A DNA stretch of 64,000 nt from Pogona vitticeps (Eukaryota; Chordata; Lepidosauria; Squamata; Agamidae): NCBI RefSeq assembly GCF_051106095.1, contig NC_135786.1, positions 202,803,501-202,867,500 of the forward strand, written 5' to 3'. Numbering within the stretch: the stretch's first letter is position 1; each line of letters begins with the position of its first letter. Below the pieces are notes generated by a model. The model searched no databases. It was given only the letters and a program-made list of their open reading frames with translations, and was not told the origin of the DNA. The position numbers and the translations under genes are program-made. This document shows positions 36,741 to 48,136 of the stretch, piece by piece.

Positions 36741-37800
36741 ATAAATTTTGAGGGAAAAATTATTTGATTTCAGCTAAAAACAGAACAGAGACTCCTTTTC
36801 AAAAATCACATCATAGATCAACATGGATAACAAGGAGGATTTTCTGCTTCGCGTAAGCCACAAAGCAATTTTTCTGTATTTTAAAAAAAACACAAAAATA
36901 CATTTTTATTACATATTAGGAAAGCTTCATTTAAAAACTGCATTTATTTATATTGTATTTATACTGCATATTGTATTCGCTCTTCTCCCATTAAAGAAAG
37001 AAAAAAAGAAAAATAACATTTCAATGGACGCAGTTCTTATAATCTGCTGTAACAAGACAATTTAACCCTCATTCCATTTATGTACTGCCAAGGTATGCAT
37101 CAGTAGGTCAAGTCTGCCCTCTCTTGCAGAAAGGAAGAATTGCACCAAATACAGCTTTTCTAGGCTTCATTTAAAAACCGGTAGCAGTCTCCATTATCCA
37201 AGAAATTTTATTATGATACAGGGCAGGGTGGGGTGGGGATTATGGTAAAATTCCTATTCTGAAGGTTTCTTCTTATACTTGAATGGAGGAGTTTACATTT
37301 GTATTATGCTTGTAAAACACAAGGAGAATGCAATTTCTCCTTAGTTTTAGTCACCAAATCACTGTTTTTTATAATAGTGGCTAAAAAAAACTTCAGCCTG
37401 AAATCTACTGTCCTTCTTAAAAGTGTGATTTAGCAGAAAATAGCTCCTTTGTGCAGAAATAAGCAGTGCAAAAGCCTGTGTTTTTTACTGCTGAATAGAA
37501 TTTCACCTCAAAAAATTTAGAAAGAAATATACTTTCTTTTCCTGCTTCTATTTTACATTTTTAAGAATTTTATCTTGCATGACATGGCAGTGCTCTTTTG
37601 ACGATCTTGGTTGAATGTCCCAAAAATAACTTTCACAGCTACTACTGCCAAATGATCCACTCTAATTATGCCTAAGTAGCTACCTATTGTGTGATTTTTT
37701 TAAAAAGGATTGTTATGTATTACTGCTGTGAATGAATTTTTAGTATGACTTGTGTTTTCCATTTTTGTGTTTTCCAGAGTAGCATTTTAAAAATATTTGT
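36741..37800. other. Unique AT-rich DNA, nothing recognised
   Basis: No gene or recognisable repeat is seen. Confidence 0.4.
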
Positions 37801-37806
37801 ATACTA

Positions 37807-37970
37807 ATCGTTCTTAGCGTTAATATTGCCTTTTAATGATGTAGATGCCTCTTTGTACTCATTGTTCTTAGCTTTAAATATTGTCTTTTCATGTTGTTAA
37901 CCACCATTGTGTAGTCATTGTTTTCAACTTTAAATATTGTCTTTCAATATTGTAATCCACCTTGGGTCAT
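37807..37970 (+). mobile_element. L2-like LINE tail in three tandem units
   Basis: Three units of about 54-56 bp begin near 37807, 37860 and 37916. Each carries a form of ttgttcttagctttaaatat followed by tgtcttttaatgatg. The last continues gtaatccaccttgggtc, the usual L2-like 3' end. Confidence 0.65.
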
Positions 37971-37974
37971 TTTC

Positions 37975-38300
37975 ATTTTTAGTCCAGTCGTGTCCGACTC
38001 TGGGGGGGGGGGGGTTTGCGCATACCGTTTTCAAGCCGTAGAGCCAGTGCTTGTCCAAAGACAGTTTCCATTGCCACATGGCCAGTGTGACTAGGGAATG
38101 CCGTTTTACCTTCCCACCGAGGTGGTACCTATTTATCTACTTGCATTTGCATGCTTTCAAACTGTTAGGTTGGCGAGGAGCTGGGACAAAGCGACGGGAG
38201 CTCACTCCGTTGCGTGGATTTGATCTTACGACTGCTTGGTCTTCTGATCCTGCAGCACACAGGCTTCTGTGGTTTAAAAATATTTTAAATAAATAAATAA
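37975..38300 (-). mobile_element. Squamate tRNA SINE, reverse orientation, copy A
   Basis: It contains ccttcccaccgaggtggtac, tatttatctacttgcatttg and ttgatcttacgactgc, shared with the fuller copy at 46975-47325. The 3' end gtccagtcgtgtccgactct matches the BovB 3' end. A poly-G run occupies 38002-38014. Confidence 0.8.
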
Positions 38301-38535
38301 CGGTAAAGATGGCCCCAGTTTTGGTCTATTTTGGACTTTCAGTTTCAGTTTCTACCATATTGGATTTAAAAAAACCTTCAAGTTCCTTCTGATGTCATCA
38401 GCAATAGATAAAAATCACTAAAACACAGATTTGTACAAACCTGCATGGGGCAACAATGGGGGCCTAACGTGCCCCAACAATTTTCAAGTGGTTGTGCAAG
38501 TCTGACCTTGGAGGGGAGACATCACGGACACTTCT
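38301..38535. other. Short unique stretch, nothing recognised
   Basis: No gene or recognisable repeat is seen. Confidence 0.35.
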
Positions 38536-38539
38536 TACT

Positions 38540-38922
38540 AGAGATGGGGGTATTCATATTTGTATACAAATACAAATATACCCGGATGGGTGTAAATAAT
38601 GAGGGCCCGGCCACATGGCGCTGGACTGTCCACTCAGAATTTCACCGCTGCTGCCAGCTCCGCGGAGGCTTCCTATCACGCTGTTCTCTGCAATGGATTA
38701 GCCACTCTCTGACCTAATAAAGAGGCTTGTCATCCCAACTCCTGCCAGGACTGAATAATCGATTGCGGACAGCGGCACGATAGGAAGCCTCCGCAGAGCG
38801 GGTGGCAGCGGCAAAATCGTAAGCGGACAGTCCGGCCTCATGGGACCGGACCCTCCTTATTTCCACCTGTGCGAGGATATTCATAGTCGTATATGAATAC
38901 AAATACTCCCATCTCTGGTTCC
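38540..38922. mobile_element. Foldback DNA transposon with 'gagatggg' ends
   Basis: Left end gagatgggggtattcatat and right end aatactcccatctc are inverted. Subterminal pairs also match inversely: gcggaggcttcctatc near 38662 with gataggaagcctccgc near 38779, and ggactgtcc with ggacagtcc. A GC-rich centre of about 380 bp has no coding. Target duplication is unclear. Confidence 0.75.
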
Positions 38923-39005
38923 CAACCTTGGGTCCCCAGATGTACTTAGACTAAAACTCACAGAAGGCCTCACCACTAGCTATGCTGGTCAGGTTGGGGT
39001 TTTTT
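38915..39005. mobile_element. Degenerate hAT-like element, left part
   Basis: Ctggttcccaaccttgggtc and aaactcacagaaggcctcac resemble the 8498-8633 family. The right arm is lost. Confidence 0.5.
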
Positions 39006-39595
39006 TTTAAACTTCAAAGAATATGATCCATCCAGAACTAGAAGACAGCTCACACTAAAAATGGTTAGGCTGTTAAAAAAAAAGGACACACTTCTAAAGC
39101 CAGACAGAACTGCCAGGTTTTGAGGGCCCACTCTTATTTTCCCAGCAGTGAATGCTACTCAGCTAATTGGCTTTTCTCTGTGCCTCAGCACTTGCTTAAA
39201 TTGACTGTTGCAATTAATACATTCTTCCAACGCCAAGCACTGGAGATGTTGATTAGAAAAGATCAGACTGAAGTGTTCATGATCAGGCTGAGTGTTTCAG
39301 GAAATTGCTCCTGTTTCTACTTAAACAGTCGCCTTGAATCTACTTGCCAAAACTCTATGTGGTATAAGTGTTACCAGCATTTATGAGAGATGTAGCACAA
39401 TTCAAAGCATCTGCATAAGGAGAAACATGCTTTTTCTTCACACGTGGCCAGTATGACCTTGAGAAATGTGTGTTAATACATGATGGAGAGACATTGGCAG
39501 TGGAAGCCAAACTCAGAGGTCTACCAACATGATCTCTGTGCTGACTGAGATCAGACAGTAAAAGAGTCTAGAAGCAGGTGAAGAAGAGGACAAAC
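39006..39595. other. Unique DNA, nothing recognised
   Basis: No gene or recognisable repeat is seen. Confidence 0.35.
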
Positions 39596-39599
39596 AGGT

Positions 39600-39775
39600 G
39601 AGAACTGCTGGATAGCCCCGTGGTTTAGGTCTCTGACTGGAGAGCCAGAGGTTGGGAGTTCAGTTCCCCACTGTGCCTCCTTGACATGGGCTGGACGCAA
39701 TGATCCATAGGGTCTGTTCCAGCTCTGCAGTTCAAAGGTTGTGATGGTGATGGTGATGATTATGATGATGACTGG
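39600..39775 (+). mobile_element. tRNA-headed SINE
   Basis: Gatagccccgtggtttaggt and a B-box-like gggagttcagttcccc are followed by gggtctgttccagctctgca and a (gatgat)n-like tail. The same family occurs at 55965-56115. Confidence 0.75.
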
Positions 39776-40080
39776 AAAAGAATTACATGAGATCCAAACC
39801 CCTCTGAATAAGGACTCACAGCCAATCTGCAAGCACAAAGACAGGCTAAATTCACAATAGTTCTATGTAATTTCCAACATCCCTAGGTTGGAAAGGGATT
39901 AAATTCAACACTAGCCTAGTGTCATTTCAGCTAGCTCTCAGCCATCTTGACTAGTTAGGACTGCACCATATTTCATTGACTATATCTCTCTGCCTAGGCT
40001 AATGAGGGAAAATTAGCATATGTAACAGGTCCAGTGCTTGATTTCGTTCTTCAGCCCAGCAGTCAGAGTGATACATGTCT
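39776..40080. other. Unique DNA, nothing recognised
   Basis: No gene or recognisable repeat is seen. Confidence 0.35.
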
Positions 40081-40082
40081 TT

Positions 40083-40295
40083 TTGTTGTCGTTAAGCCAT
40101 GTCCGACTCTTCATGACCCCATGGACCAGAGCACGCCAGGCCCGCCTGTCTTCCACTGCCTCCCGGAGTTGGGTCAAATTCATGTTGGTAGCTTCAATGA
40201 CACTGTCCAATCATCTCGTCCTCTGTCGTCCCCTTCTCCTCTTGCCTTCACACTTTCTGAACATCAGGGTCCTTTCCAGGGAGTCTTCTCTTCTT
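40083..40295 (-). mobile_element. BovB 3' fragment, reverse orientation
   Basis: The minus strand carries aaagtgtgaaggcaagagga, then ggaggcagtggaagacagg and gtcggacatggcttaacgac. About 210 bp of the 3' end remain. Confidence 0.92.
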
Positions 40296-41780
40296 TAAAA
40301 AAATAGCTGCAATTACTCTGACACTGTGCAAGGAGATAGTAAAAGACACCATACAGCTGCTTCATCAATGCCTGGATAATGTTTTCAATTTAAAAGAATA
40401 TATATGCACATTCTGTTAAATTGACACTAGGGGTATACAAATACCACCCACTTTTATTCAATCTAAATTATTTGTCTTACTAATCACAGCCAATTCCCTT
40501 TGAGCTGATTAGAAGACCACTCCTATTTTTATTTGAATATTCCAAAGTATTTGTATGCATATATTTCTAATAAGTGAAAAAAAACCTGCATGAGCATGGG
40601 GAAAATAATGGGCATTGACCTGTGATGGAGGATAAAACTATGTCCATTAACGACTTCTTAATCTCTAACATGCACAGGTAAAGCCCCTCCTTATTTCTTC
40701 CTCAACTTGCCAGCAAGGACACAATTTAGATAGGTCTTATCACTAATGCTGCTGTGACTTGCCCTAATCAAACCCCACACAATGGCACAAATTTTGTACA
40801 CGGAGGTGCCCTGCAGATTTGATTGAGATCTGCAATCTCAAAAGAAAAGAAGAAAAAATCGTCCAGTTCTCCTGACCTCCTGAATACAAATTCCTCTCTA
40901 CTGTATTCTGAACACCTTGTCCTCTCTAAATGGCAAGCCATTCCATGGACTGAAGAATTACCTCCCAAGGATTAGGATTTCCAGGACAGTGTCGACTTCT
41001 TATTGGCATTTTTGCTGTCAGTCTTCTTCTGCTTCAGCCCTCTGGTTCTGTTATAGTATTATTTCTTTTTTTTCCCCCAGGATGAGTGGGCTGTGTGTTT
41101 TTTTTAAAGCTCTCAGCTATTTCAACCTCCAGACATTTAGTGCTTCAGAAAACCTGGCTTCCATTCAAGTACCATTTCAGGGAATCTCAATTGGCCTTGG
41201 AACTTTTTGGGAATGAGCAGATACCCCTACTTCACTTCAGAATCTGAATGCTTCCCAAAGCTGAATCCCACCCCTGTTATTTTTTGTACTCTCTTTCGAA
41301 TCCAGGCAAATATAGTTCAAAAGTTGAGCCAAGAGCTAATTGCCAGACTCAGATAATTTCCTGTATCTTCCTAAATTAGCATTCTTTATTCTTCTAATGG
41401 ATTCATATTAACTGATGCAAGCAATTAAAGTGATAGTAAATTGGTTCAAAATGAAAAAAAAAATCCTGAAGATAAATAGCAAATATTTCTTCATGAGGTT
41501 AGACTGGCATTCTGACTTTTTCCCACTAGAGGGCAGCCTTGATTTACACTGCAAATACTGCTTCTTGCTCTGCTTTGAATCTAGAGGTTTGGTTTATCTT
41601 TCTTGAACAGTAATTTGAAAGATAGGGATCGTCAAAATATAGCATGATATCCATGCTTCACTCAGTTACTGAGGGAATTCTTTACTGCATTTGTATATTC
41701 CTTTTTTCCCACTGGGAATCCAAGACCACCATATACCATTCTCTCCCCCACTGCCTCTTTTATTGACTTAGGCTACAAGA
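40296..41780. other. Unique DNA, nothing recognised
   Basis: No gene or recognisable repeat is seen. Open frames are short. Confidence 0.4.
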
Positions 41781-41785
41781 TGGGT

Positions 41786-41990
41786 TTCCCTGGAAAAGAC
41801 CCTGATATTGGGAAAGTGTGAGGGCAAGAGGAGAAGGGGACGACAGAGGATGAGATGGTTGGACAGTGTCATCAAAGCCACCAACATGAATTTGACCAAA
41901 CTCCGGGAGGCAGTGGAAGACAGGAGGGACTGGCGTACTCTGCTCCGTGGGGTCACGACAGACATGACTAAATGACTAAACAACAAAAAA
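41786..41990 (+). mobile_element. BovB 3' fragment
   Basis: Begins at cctggaaaagaccctgat, shows gacgacagaggatgagatgg, and ends gacatgactaaatgactaaa followed by an A-rich tail. Confidence 0.92.
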
Positions 41991-42169
41991 ACAAGGTGGG
42001 TTATGAAGGAGGATGCTGACTGCCCCATAGACATGTGGTTGACTTAAACGCACCATGGAATTGGAATCTGAGTTTCTCAGTTCCTACTTCAACACACTGT
42101 AATTGCTACATAATGCTGCCTTTCCTCCAAGACTGACAAACTCATAACAAGCTTGGCACATAAGAAGTT

Positions 42170-42171
<2 letters not shown>

Positions 42172-42237
<66 letters not shown>
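42172..42237. repeat. (AC)n(AG)n compound microsatellite
   Basis: A clean AC block of about 32 bp is followed by an AG block of about 34 bp. Confidence 0.96.
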
Positions 42238-42241
<4 letters not shown>

Positions 42242-42354
42242 AAAGAACAGTCTGAAGATTTCTTTCCGTTGATACAGGATTTCTGCTAGATGGAGTACAT
42301 CAATGTATAGGTATGGTGCATGTTCAGGAATTGCAGATGCTGTTTACAGTATAT

Positions 42355-43070
42355 AATTTGCACAGAAGAGGAGAGTGACAAAGGACTGGAAATCATGCTC
42401 TGTGAGGAACAATTTAAAGATCTGAATGTGTTCAGCCCAGAGAACAGAAGCCTGAAAGATGATAAGACAGCCATTGTTAAATATTGAAGGACTGCCACAA
42501 GAAAGATGGAACAGGCTTGCTTTTTGTGACTGCAGAAGATAGGACCCCAACTAATGGATTCAAATTACAAGAAAGGAGATTCCAATTAAACATTGTTGAG
42601 CTAGCTGTTCAGTAATGCAATGGACTATTTCAGAAGAGGATGGGTTTTACTCATGGAGCTTTTAAACAACGGTTGGATGGCAATCTATCCAGGATGCTTT
42701 AAGCTATCGATCTCCTGCTTCATCATGGCCCTGGACTCAGGGTGCAATCAGATGGTAAGAAAGGTGTGAGTCTCATTGTACCAGAAAAGGTTGCTTTGCC
42801 AGGAACAACCTTTCCATCCAAAAGGATCACTCCAGCCTGCCCCCCTCAAAAAGAAGCAGCCCTACTGCTGTTACCAGAAAGGTTCAGCCCGAGCATGTAG
42901 CAACATCAGGCCGGGGAATTACTGACTGTACATCATGTGATTGCCAGGAAAGAGCTCACACTGGACTATAGCACAAGTGATTCAAATGCAAACTATATCC
43001 CTGTGTGATCACACTCTCACCTCAGTAGCCAATGGGGTCTCTTCCAGCTCTACAATTCCATAATTCTGTA
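42355..43070 (+). mobile_element. CR1-like LINE 3' UTR, apparently interrupted
   Basis: Gctctgtgaggaacaattta, tgttcagcccagagaacag and ggttggatggcaatctatcc are CR1-type 3' UTR phrases. The expected end, ggggtctcttccagctctac and attctgtaat, appears only at 43032-43072, after about 270 bp of unrelated sequence. An insertion near 42740-43020 explains this. Confidence 0.6.
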
Positions 43071-43074
43071 ATGC

Positions 43075-44935
43075 AGTTTTAAGACTTACCAGGAAGTCAA
43101 CCTCTACACCTCTATGGCAATCTGTTGGGGGAGGGATGCATTTCCCCTGTGAATTGCTCTGTGTCTACTCTATGCTAATGGAAATAAAAAAGCAAAGACA
43201 TCAGAATCAGGGGAGGAAACTTCAGTAAGTTATTTTGTCCAACACTTTGCAAGTCCTGCTTCTCTTTTGCAGAGATAATTAGCTTAATATGTAGGGATGA
43301 GAATTATGATATATTTTGCAAAAGTACTGTTCAAACTTTTGAAGTTCTGTATTCTGAGACTGTGAAGTACCTTTCCATGTTATTTTTATACAGAAAGGTT
43401 TTTCAGAAATGTAGTAGTCTGAAGCTTTCAACTGGAAGGCAGATTCACAGCAAACCATACGAAGATCAGCAGAGGCGGGACCACAGGAAAGAAGGAAAGA
43501 AGGAGAGCTGTGGGCTGGAATGCAACTCTCATCACATCCAGCATAAATGATGAACTCCTGAATCAATCCACCACCCCTGTGTAAGCATTGGTTGCAATTT
43601 CCAACATAATACAGGCTGCGAATCAAATTGCAGCAAAGCGTAGTCAGACCCTTGGTTCATAAAAGCCTTTCAGGTAAGGCACATTTTACAAAGGGAAAGT
43701 AATGATCAAGCCACAGTTGCTCATCTGTGAGTCTGAGGATATGATCTTATAAAGATGTTTATGCATACTCAAGATGATTTTACCGGCATTTCCATTTGGG
43801 ATATTTTTTTTAAAGCCATGCATGTTTTAGAGCATGTGTCAAATCTTGTAAGCTGCAGCCCAAAAAAGCACATGTGCTTGCATAGGCAGCTAATTACTAT
43901 AACAGGGAGGGGGCACCCCCACTACCTAAATTTTGGGTATTCTCCCCATTATTTGGCCCACAAACTATTCCTATATGCTAGTACCAATGTATCTCTTGTA
44001 GAAAGACTTCTGATATAACATTCCCAAAGCAACTGAGAATTAACTCAAGCCAACTTGAGTGCATAGCAGGAAGCTTCAAATCTTCTACTGTGTCCAACAG
44101 CCATTTGCAGACCCTGAAAAAGCCCCTCCACGGGCAGGTAGGCCTGAGCAAAGTGGGATGTGGAAATGAGAGCTAGTTAGGGGAGAGAAGTCAAGAAATT
44201 ATCTTCTTGTAAACTTTTTAAAGTTAACCTATCTTAGGTTCAAAGCTTGATTTCTGGGAATTGTCCCCACCTTCGAAATCTCATAAACAAGGGGGTGGAC
44301 AAAAATGCAACCCTTGGGAAGCATGTGGCCCCCACGGCAATTCTTTTGACTCCCAGCACTCCCCAGTAAAAAAAGAAGTCAAATGCAGCTCTTAGAAGCC
44401 TCCGGGAGAGTGACTCACCTTTTAAATATATCATAACCTTCACCCCCTTATACCATTTAACAACCAAAAATACCAAGTTGGCTTCTATAACGACTTCAAA
44501 TTCTGCTGAAGGATTCCAGTGGCAGTAAGTTGGTCCCTGGATCAGCCAAGGTTGCCCACTCCTGTCCTACACCTGATGCAATATGTTTGAAAAGAATAAG
44601 TAACCTTTCAGAAACTTGTCAAAGGGTGCATGGGATCTGTAGTGAAACGAAGCCCAGGGAGCTTTCTTTCCATGAACTTTCTCAAATCATCTTAGGATCC
44701 ACATCAGTGAGTACTCTGAATCACTAGCTATGAGATCTTCTCCTTATTAAAATGACCTATGAATAGTCAGATATGTGTACAGATTGTCCATTGCATCCCA
44801 TACCATACTAGGGGTGCAATCCTAAGGAATAAATCCTGTTAAACTTACCTTTCAGTAAATATGTGCAGGATTGTACTTTTTATATGCCACTAGGACATTA
44901 ATGCTTACATGAATCGTGTGGGGTGCATAACCTAT
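43075..44935. other. Unique DNA with weak repeat scraps
   Basis: A repeat-like aggggtgcaatcctaagg at 44811 resembles an old squamate interspersed repeat. No gene is seen. Confidence 0.35.
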
Positions 44936-44940
44936 TATAG

Positions 44941-45068
44941 CAGGGGTGGGGGACATGTGACTTTCCAGCTGTTGTCACACTGCAACTCCTACTCAGCACA
45001 GTCAGTCATGAGGGATGATGCAAGTGACAGTCCAACAACATCCGGAGGGCCAAGCATTCCCATCCTTG
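44941..45068. mobile_element. hAT-like miniature element, 'caggggtggggg' family
   Basis: Left end caggggtgggggacatgtg, inner arms gcaactcctactcagcac and agtccaacaacatccggagg, and right end cattcccatcc form an imperfect foldback typical of squamate hAT-like elements. Confidence 0.7.
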
Positions 45069-45615
45069 CAGTACACCGTGCACTGGATATCATAGCATCT
45101 GAAACTGCAGCCACTTTATGTCATTAAATAGGTGGAAAGAGGATTTGTATGCCTGGCTCTATTAGACATACAGAAGGCACCTCATTCCCCAATCCTACAC
45201 TGGGGAAAATTAAGAAGGTGATGCATGGGAACATCTGCCTTATTATGCCACAGATTCTACAATCCTTCCATCTAGAGCAGGAGAGGGATGTGTTTTACAC
45301 AGCCCAAAGAGACAATATTTTACCTCTAGCACCTACAGGCTGCCACACTAGGCCTGAAAATAACCAAAAGTGGCAAACGAAAACTGAATGTGAGCAGACC
45401 TCTACTGATAGTTTTGATTGTTGTGGGGAGCCTTCTAACCCTCCCTCAGAGACTTCATGTGCTCCTCTGGAGCCTTGCTTTTGGTGGAAAGTTCCCCACC
45501 ACCACCACCTTTGGCAACATGTGAGGAAACTCCTTGGAGGCTCACAGAGCATATGCGATCCAAAACTGTGACAAATGTCTTTGGGAGCCATTTCAAATAA
45601 AGCACGGCTCCTTAT
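45069..45615. other. Unique DNA, nothing recognised
   Basis: The 140-codon plus frame 45149-45571 and its antisense partner show no recognisable domain. Confidence 0.35.
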
Positions 45616-45617
45616 GG

Positions 45618-45743
45618 TAGGGGTGGGGAACCTCTATTTCTCCAGCTGTTTTCAACGACAACTCCCATTGAGAGCTACCCACCATAGCCATTGTTTGAAC
45701 AGTAGTCTAAAACTTCTATAGGGCCAAAGATTCCCTTTCTCTG
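45618..45743. mobile_element. hAT-like miniature element, diverged copy
   Basis: Aggggtggggaacctctatt at the left and gggccaaagattccc at the right, with cgacaactcccattgag inside, match the element at 44941. Confidence 0.65.
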
Positions 45744-46260
45744 CTTTGGAGAGCCATGTCAGATGGAGAACCCAAGTGGATTATACATTTCCACCAACAC
45801 AAATAATATTAATTTAATTGTTCCATATATGTTTTTCCATCATGTTTTTTTAAAGCACTTGCAATTGATTCTCATGTTTTCTCCTCCCCTCCATCTAACC
45901 CTGCTAAGTGCTTCATAATCTTTTCCACTCATTCTACTGCAGACCACTTAACAATTCCATTCTTTCCCTTGCTTTTCCAGTCTCTTAGGGTCATTAACCA
46001 ATTGCAGCTGGGCTCAGATCCAGGGAATGGCCAAGGCCCACAAATAAGCTTATCATAAAACACCTAAGTGAATTGTTGTGCACACTTCTCTGCTTTGCTT
46101 TTTTAAAAGTTTGAAAGAGCAGAACTTAAAGAAAACTGTACTGTATTTCTGATTCTTTTGCTGCAGGAGGCCAAACAGAGAACCATTATATGACCTGAAT
46201 AACAAAGAGTCTTGTGACACCTTTAAGACTGGCAAGTTTTATTTTAGCATGTGTTTGGTT
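45744..46260. other. Unique DNA with a possible repeat tail
   Basis: The text aaagagtcttgtgacacctt plus taagactggcaag at 46204-46236 resembles a common but unnamed squamate repeat tail. No gene is seen. Confidence 0.35.
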
Positions 46261-46264
46261 TTGT

Positions 46265-46380
46265 AGATTAGCTAGCTAGACAGCACAGACTGGGTAGCCT
46301 TGGGCAAGCAGCACAGTCCTAGAGTTTCCCCAGAAAAAGGGAATGGTACATCACTTCTGAATAACCCATGTCTAGAAAAC
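46265..46380 (+). mobile_element. SINE fragment
   Basis: Gccttgggcaagcagcacag and gaatggtacatcacttctga match the body of the SINE at 31850-32005. The head is lost. Confidence 0.55.
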
Positions 46381-46970
46381 GTTTGAAAGTTGAAAATGTC
46401 TTGAGATCACATAATTTAGAGAGTACACAATACTGTTTTCCCATAGGAATGTTGTGCAACAGGGCTATGCACTGAATTCAGCTGAAGCTTGAATTGCTAA
46501 CCAAACTGGCCTGGTGTGGAGAAGTTTGTGTGAAACCTAGATTGAAACAAAATAGTCAGATTGCATTACAGGATGAAGTGATGTGAATTTTAATTAGATT
46601 TCTATCTAGCACACAAACTAAATCAGGCAAGGGACAAATTACTTTGGCCTTCCAAATCTTTTTTCCATAAAAGCAAACTTTAAAATATTCAAACCCTTTA
46701 TGAAATTTGGCAGGCTTATTTCCATTAGGTATCACATACTTCAGTACAAAAATGAAACGCTTACAACCATGTTGGTTTTCCCGTGCAAGGCAATTGGAAA
46801 CTCAAAAACTGAATCAGATTGAAGGCACAAATCAAGTTGCATGGGGTACTAACCACTCCAGGTTGAATCAGGATCCATTTCAAAGCCCAGATTTGGCTCC
46901 AAACCAAACAGCGGACGTCATTCACAACCCTAGTTTATAATATTTGCACTACATGTATATAAGGCTACCA
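46381..46970. other. Unique DNA, nothing recognised
   Basis: No gene or recognisable repeat is seen. Confidence 0.35.
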
Positions 46971-46974
46971 TAGG

Positions 46975-47325
46975 TAAAGGTAAAGGTTCCCCTTGACCAT
47001 TTTTGTCCAGTCATGTTCGACTCTAGGGGGCGGTGCTCATCCTCATTTCCAAGCCATAGAGCCAGCGTTTGTCCGAAGACAATCTTCCGTGGTCACGTGG
47101 CCAGTGCGACTTAGACACGGAACGCTGTTACCTTCCCACCGAGGTGGTCCCTATTTATCTACTTGCATTTGCATTCTTTCGAACCGCTAGGTTGGTGGGA
47201 GCTGGGACAAGCGAAGGCCGATCACTCCGTCATGTGGATTTGATCTTACAACTGCTGGTCTTCTGACCCTGCAGCACAGGCTTCTGCGGTTCAGCCTGCA
47301 GCACCACCACGTCCCTTCTACCTTA
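46975..47325 (-). mobile_element. Squamate tRNA SINE, reverse orientation, copy B (nearly complete)
   Basis: On the minus strand the head is ggtggtgctgcaggctgaac. The middle has gaccacctcggtgggaaggt. The 3' end is agagtcgaacatgactggac, followed by ggtaaaggtaaagg-like repeats (ctttacctttacct on the minus strand). The tail resembles the BovB 3' end, suggesting BovB-driven copying. Confidence 0.85.
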
Positions 47326-48136
47326 CATGGCTGTAAATGTAATTAGTGCAATATAGGATGCTTTTTAAAAAATGAGCCTGAATATTATGCCTGTACCTGA
47401 GAAAGCCATAAAAGTTCATGTTTAAAATATTTGTTAGTCTTAAAGCTGCTCTATTTGCAAGTGAACTAATAGATGCTGTACTGCTCAACTTCAACAGAGT
47501 TTCTGCTGATGTGACAGAAATCAAATTCCACAAACTTTTACTACATGTCCTTTTGAAAAACAAGCAAACTAACTCTTTCTTTCATGGATGAGGAATCTGG
47601 AGTTCTCCAAGGTGTTGCTGGACTGCACATCAGCCCTAGCCAGCAGGTGATGGATGATGGAAATTACAGGCCAATATAATCTGGACAACCACACTACCCT
47701 TTCTTACAGTAAACCTATGCGAGACAATGCTTGATTCACTGATTTAGCATTTTCTGATTGACTTCTCAGCACCTTTGTCAAGTGAGAAAAAAACAGGATA
47801 CAGAAGAAGGAAATTTCTGTGGTAGCAAACCATTTACAAATCCCATCTAAAAAAGTCTTATCCAGCATCAGTATTGAATATTTTTTTATCATCAAGTATT
47901 AACTTCTAACAGGCATTTAAGGGCCTTCACTTTTTTCAAAACATTAGATTTACCTTACAATCCCCCCAGTTAGAAAAAAATGGCATAAATATGGCCAACT
48001 GTATCTCCTGGAGACTCTGGAGGGTACTGTTTAAGATTTAAGGTCTATTCTTTCTCCTCAGGTCTTGTTATATTTCTCCACCTACAAGAGTTACTTGTTA
48101 GGCTTGCTACTAAGATTTCTCTCTTGTTACTATGCC
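47326..48136. other. Unique DNA with a degraded hAT-like element
   Basis: At 47595-47695, ctggagttctccaaggtgtt, gctggactgcacatcag and gatggatgatggaaattac look like the arms of a worn hAT-like element. No gene is seen. Confidence 0.4.
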
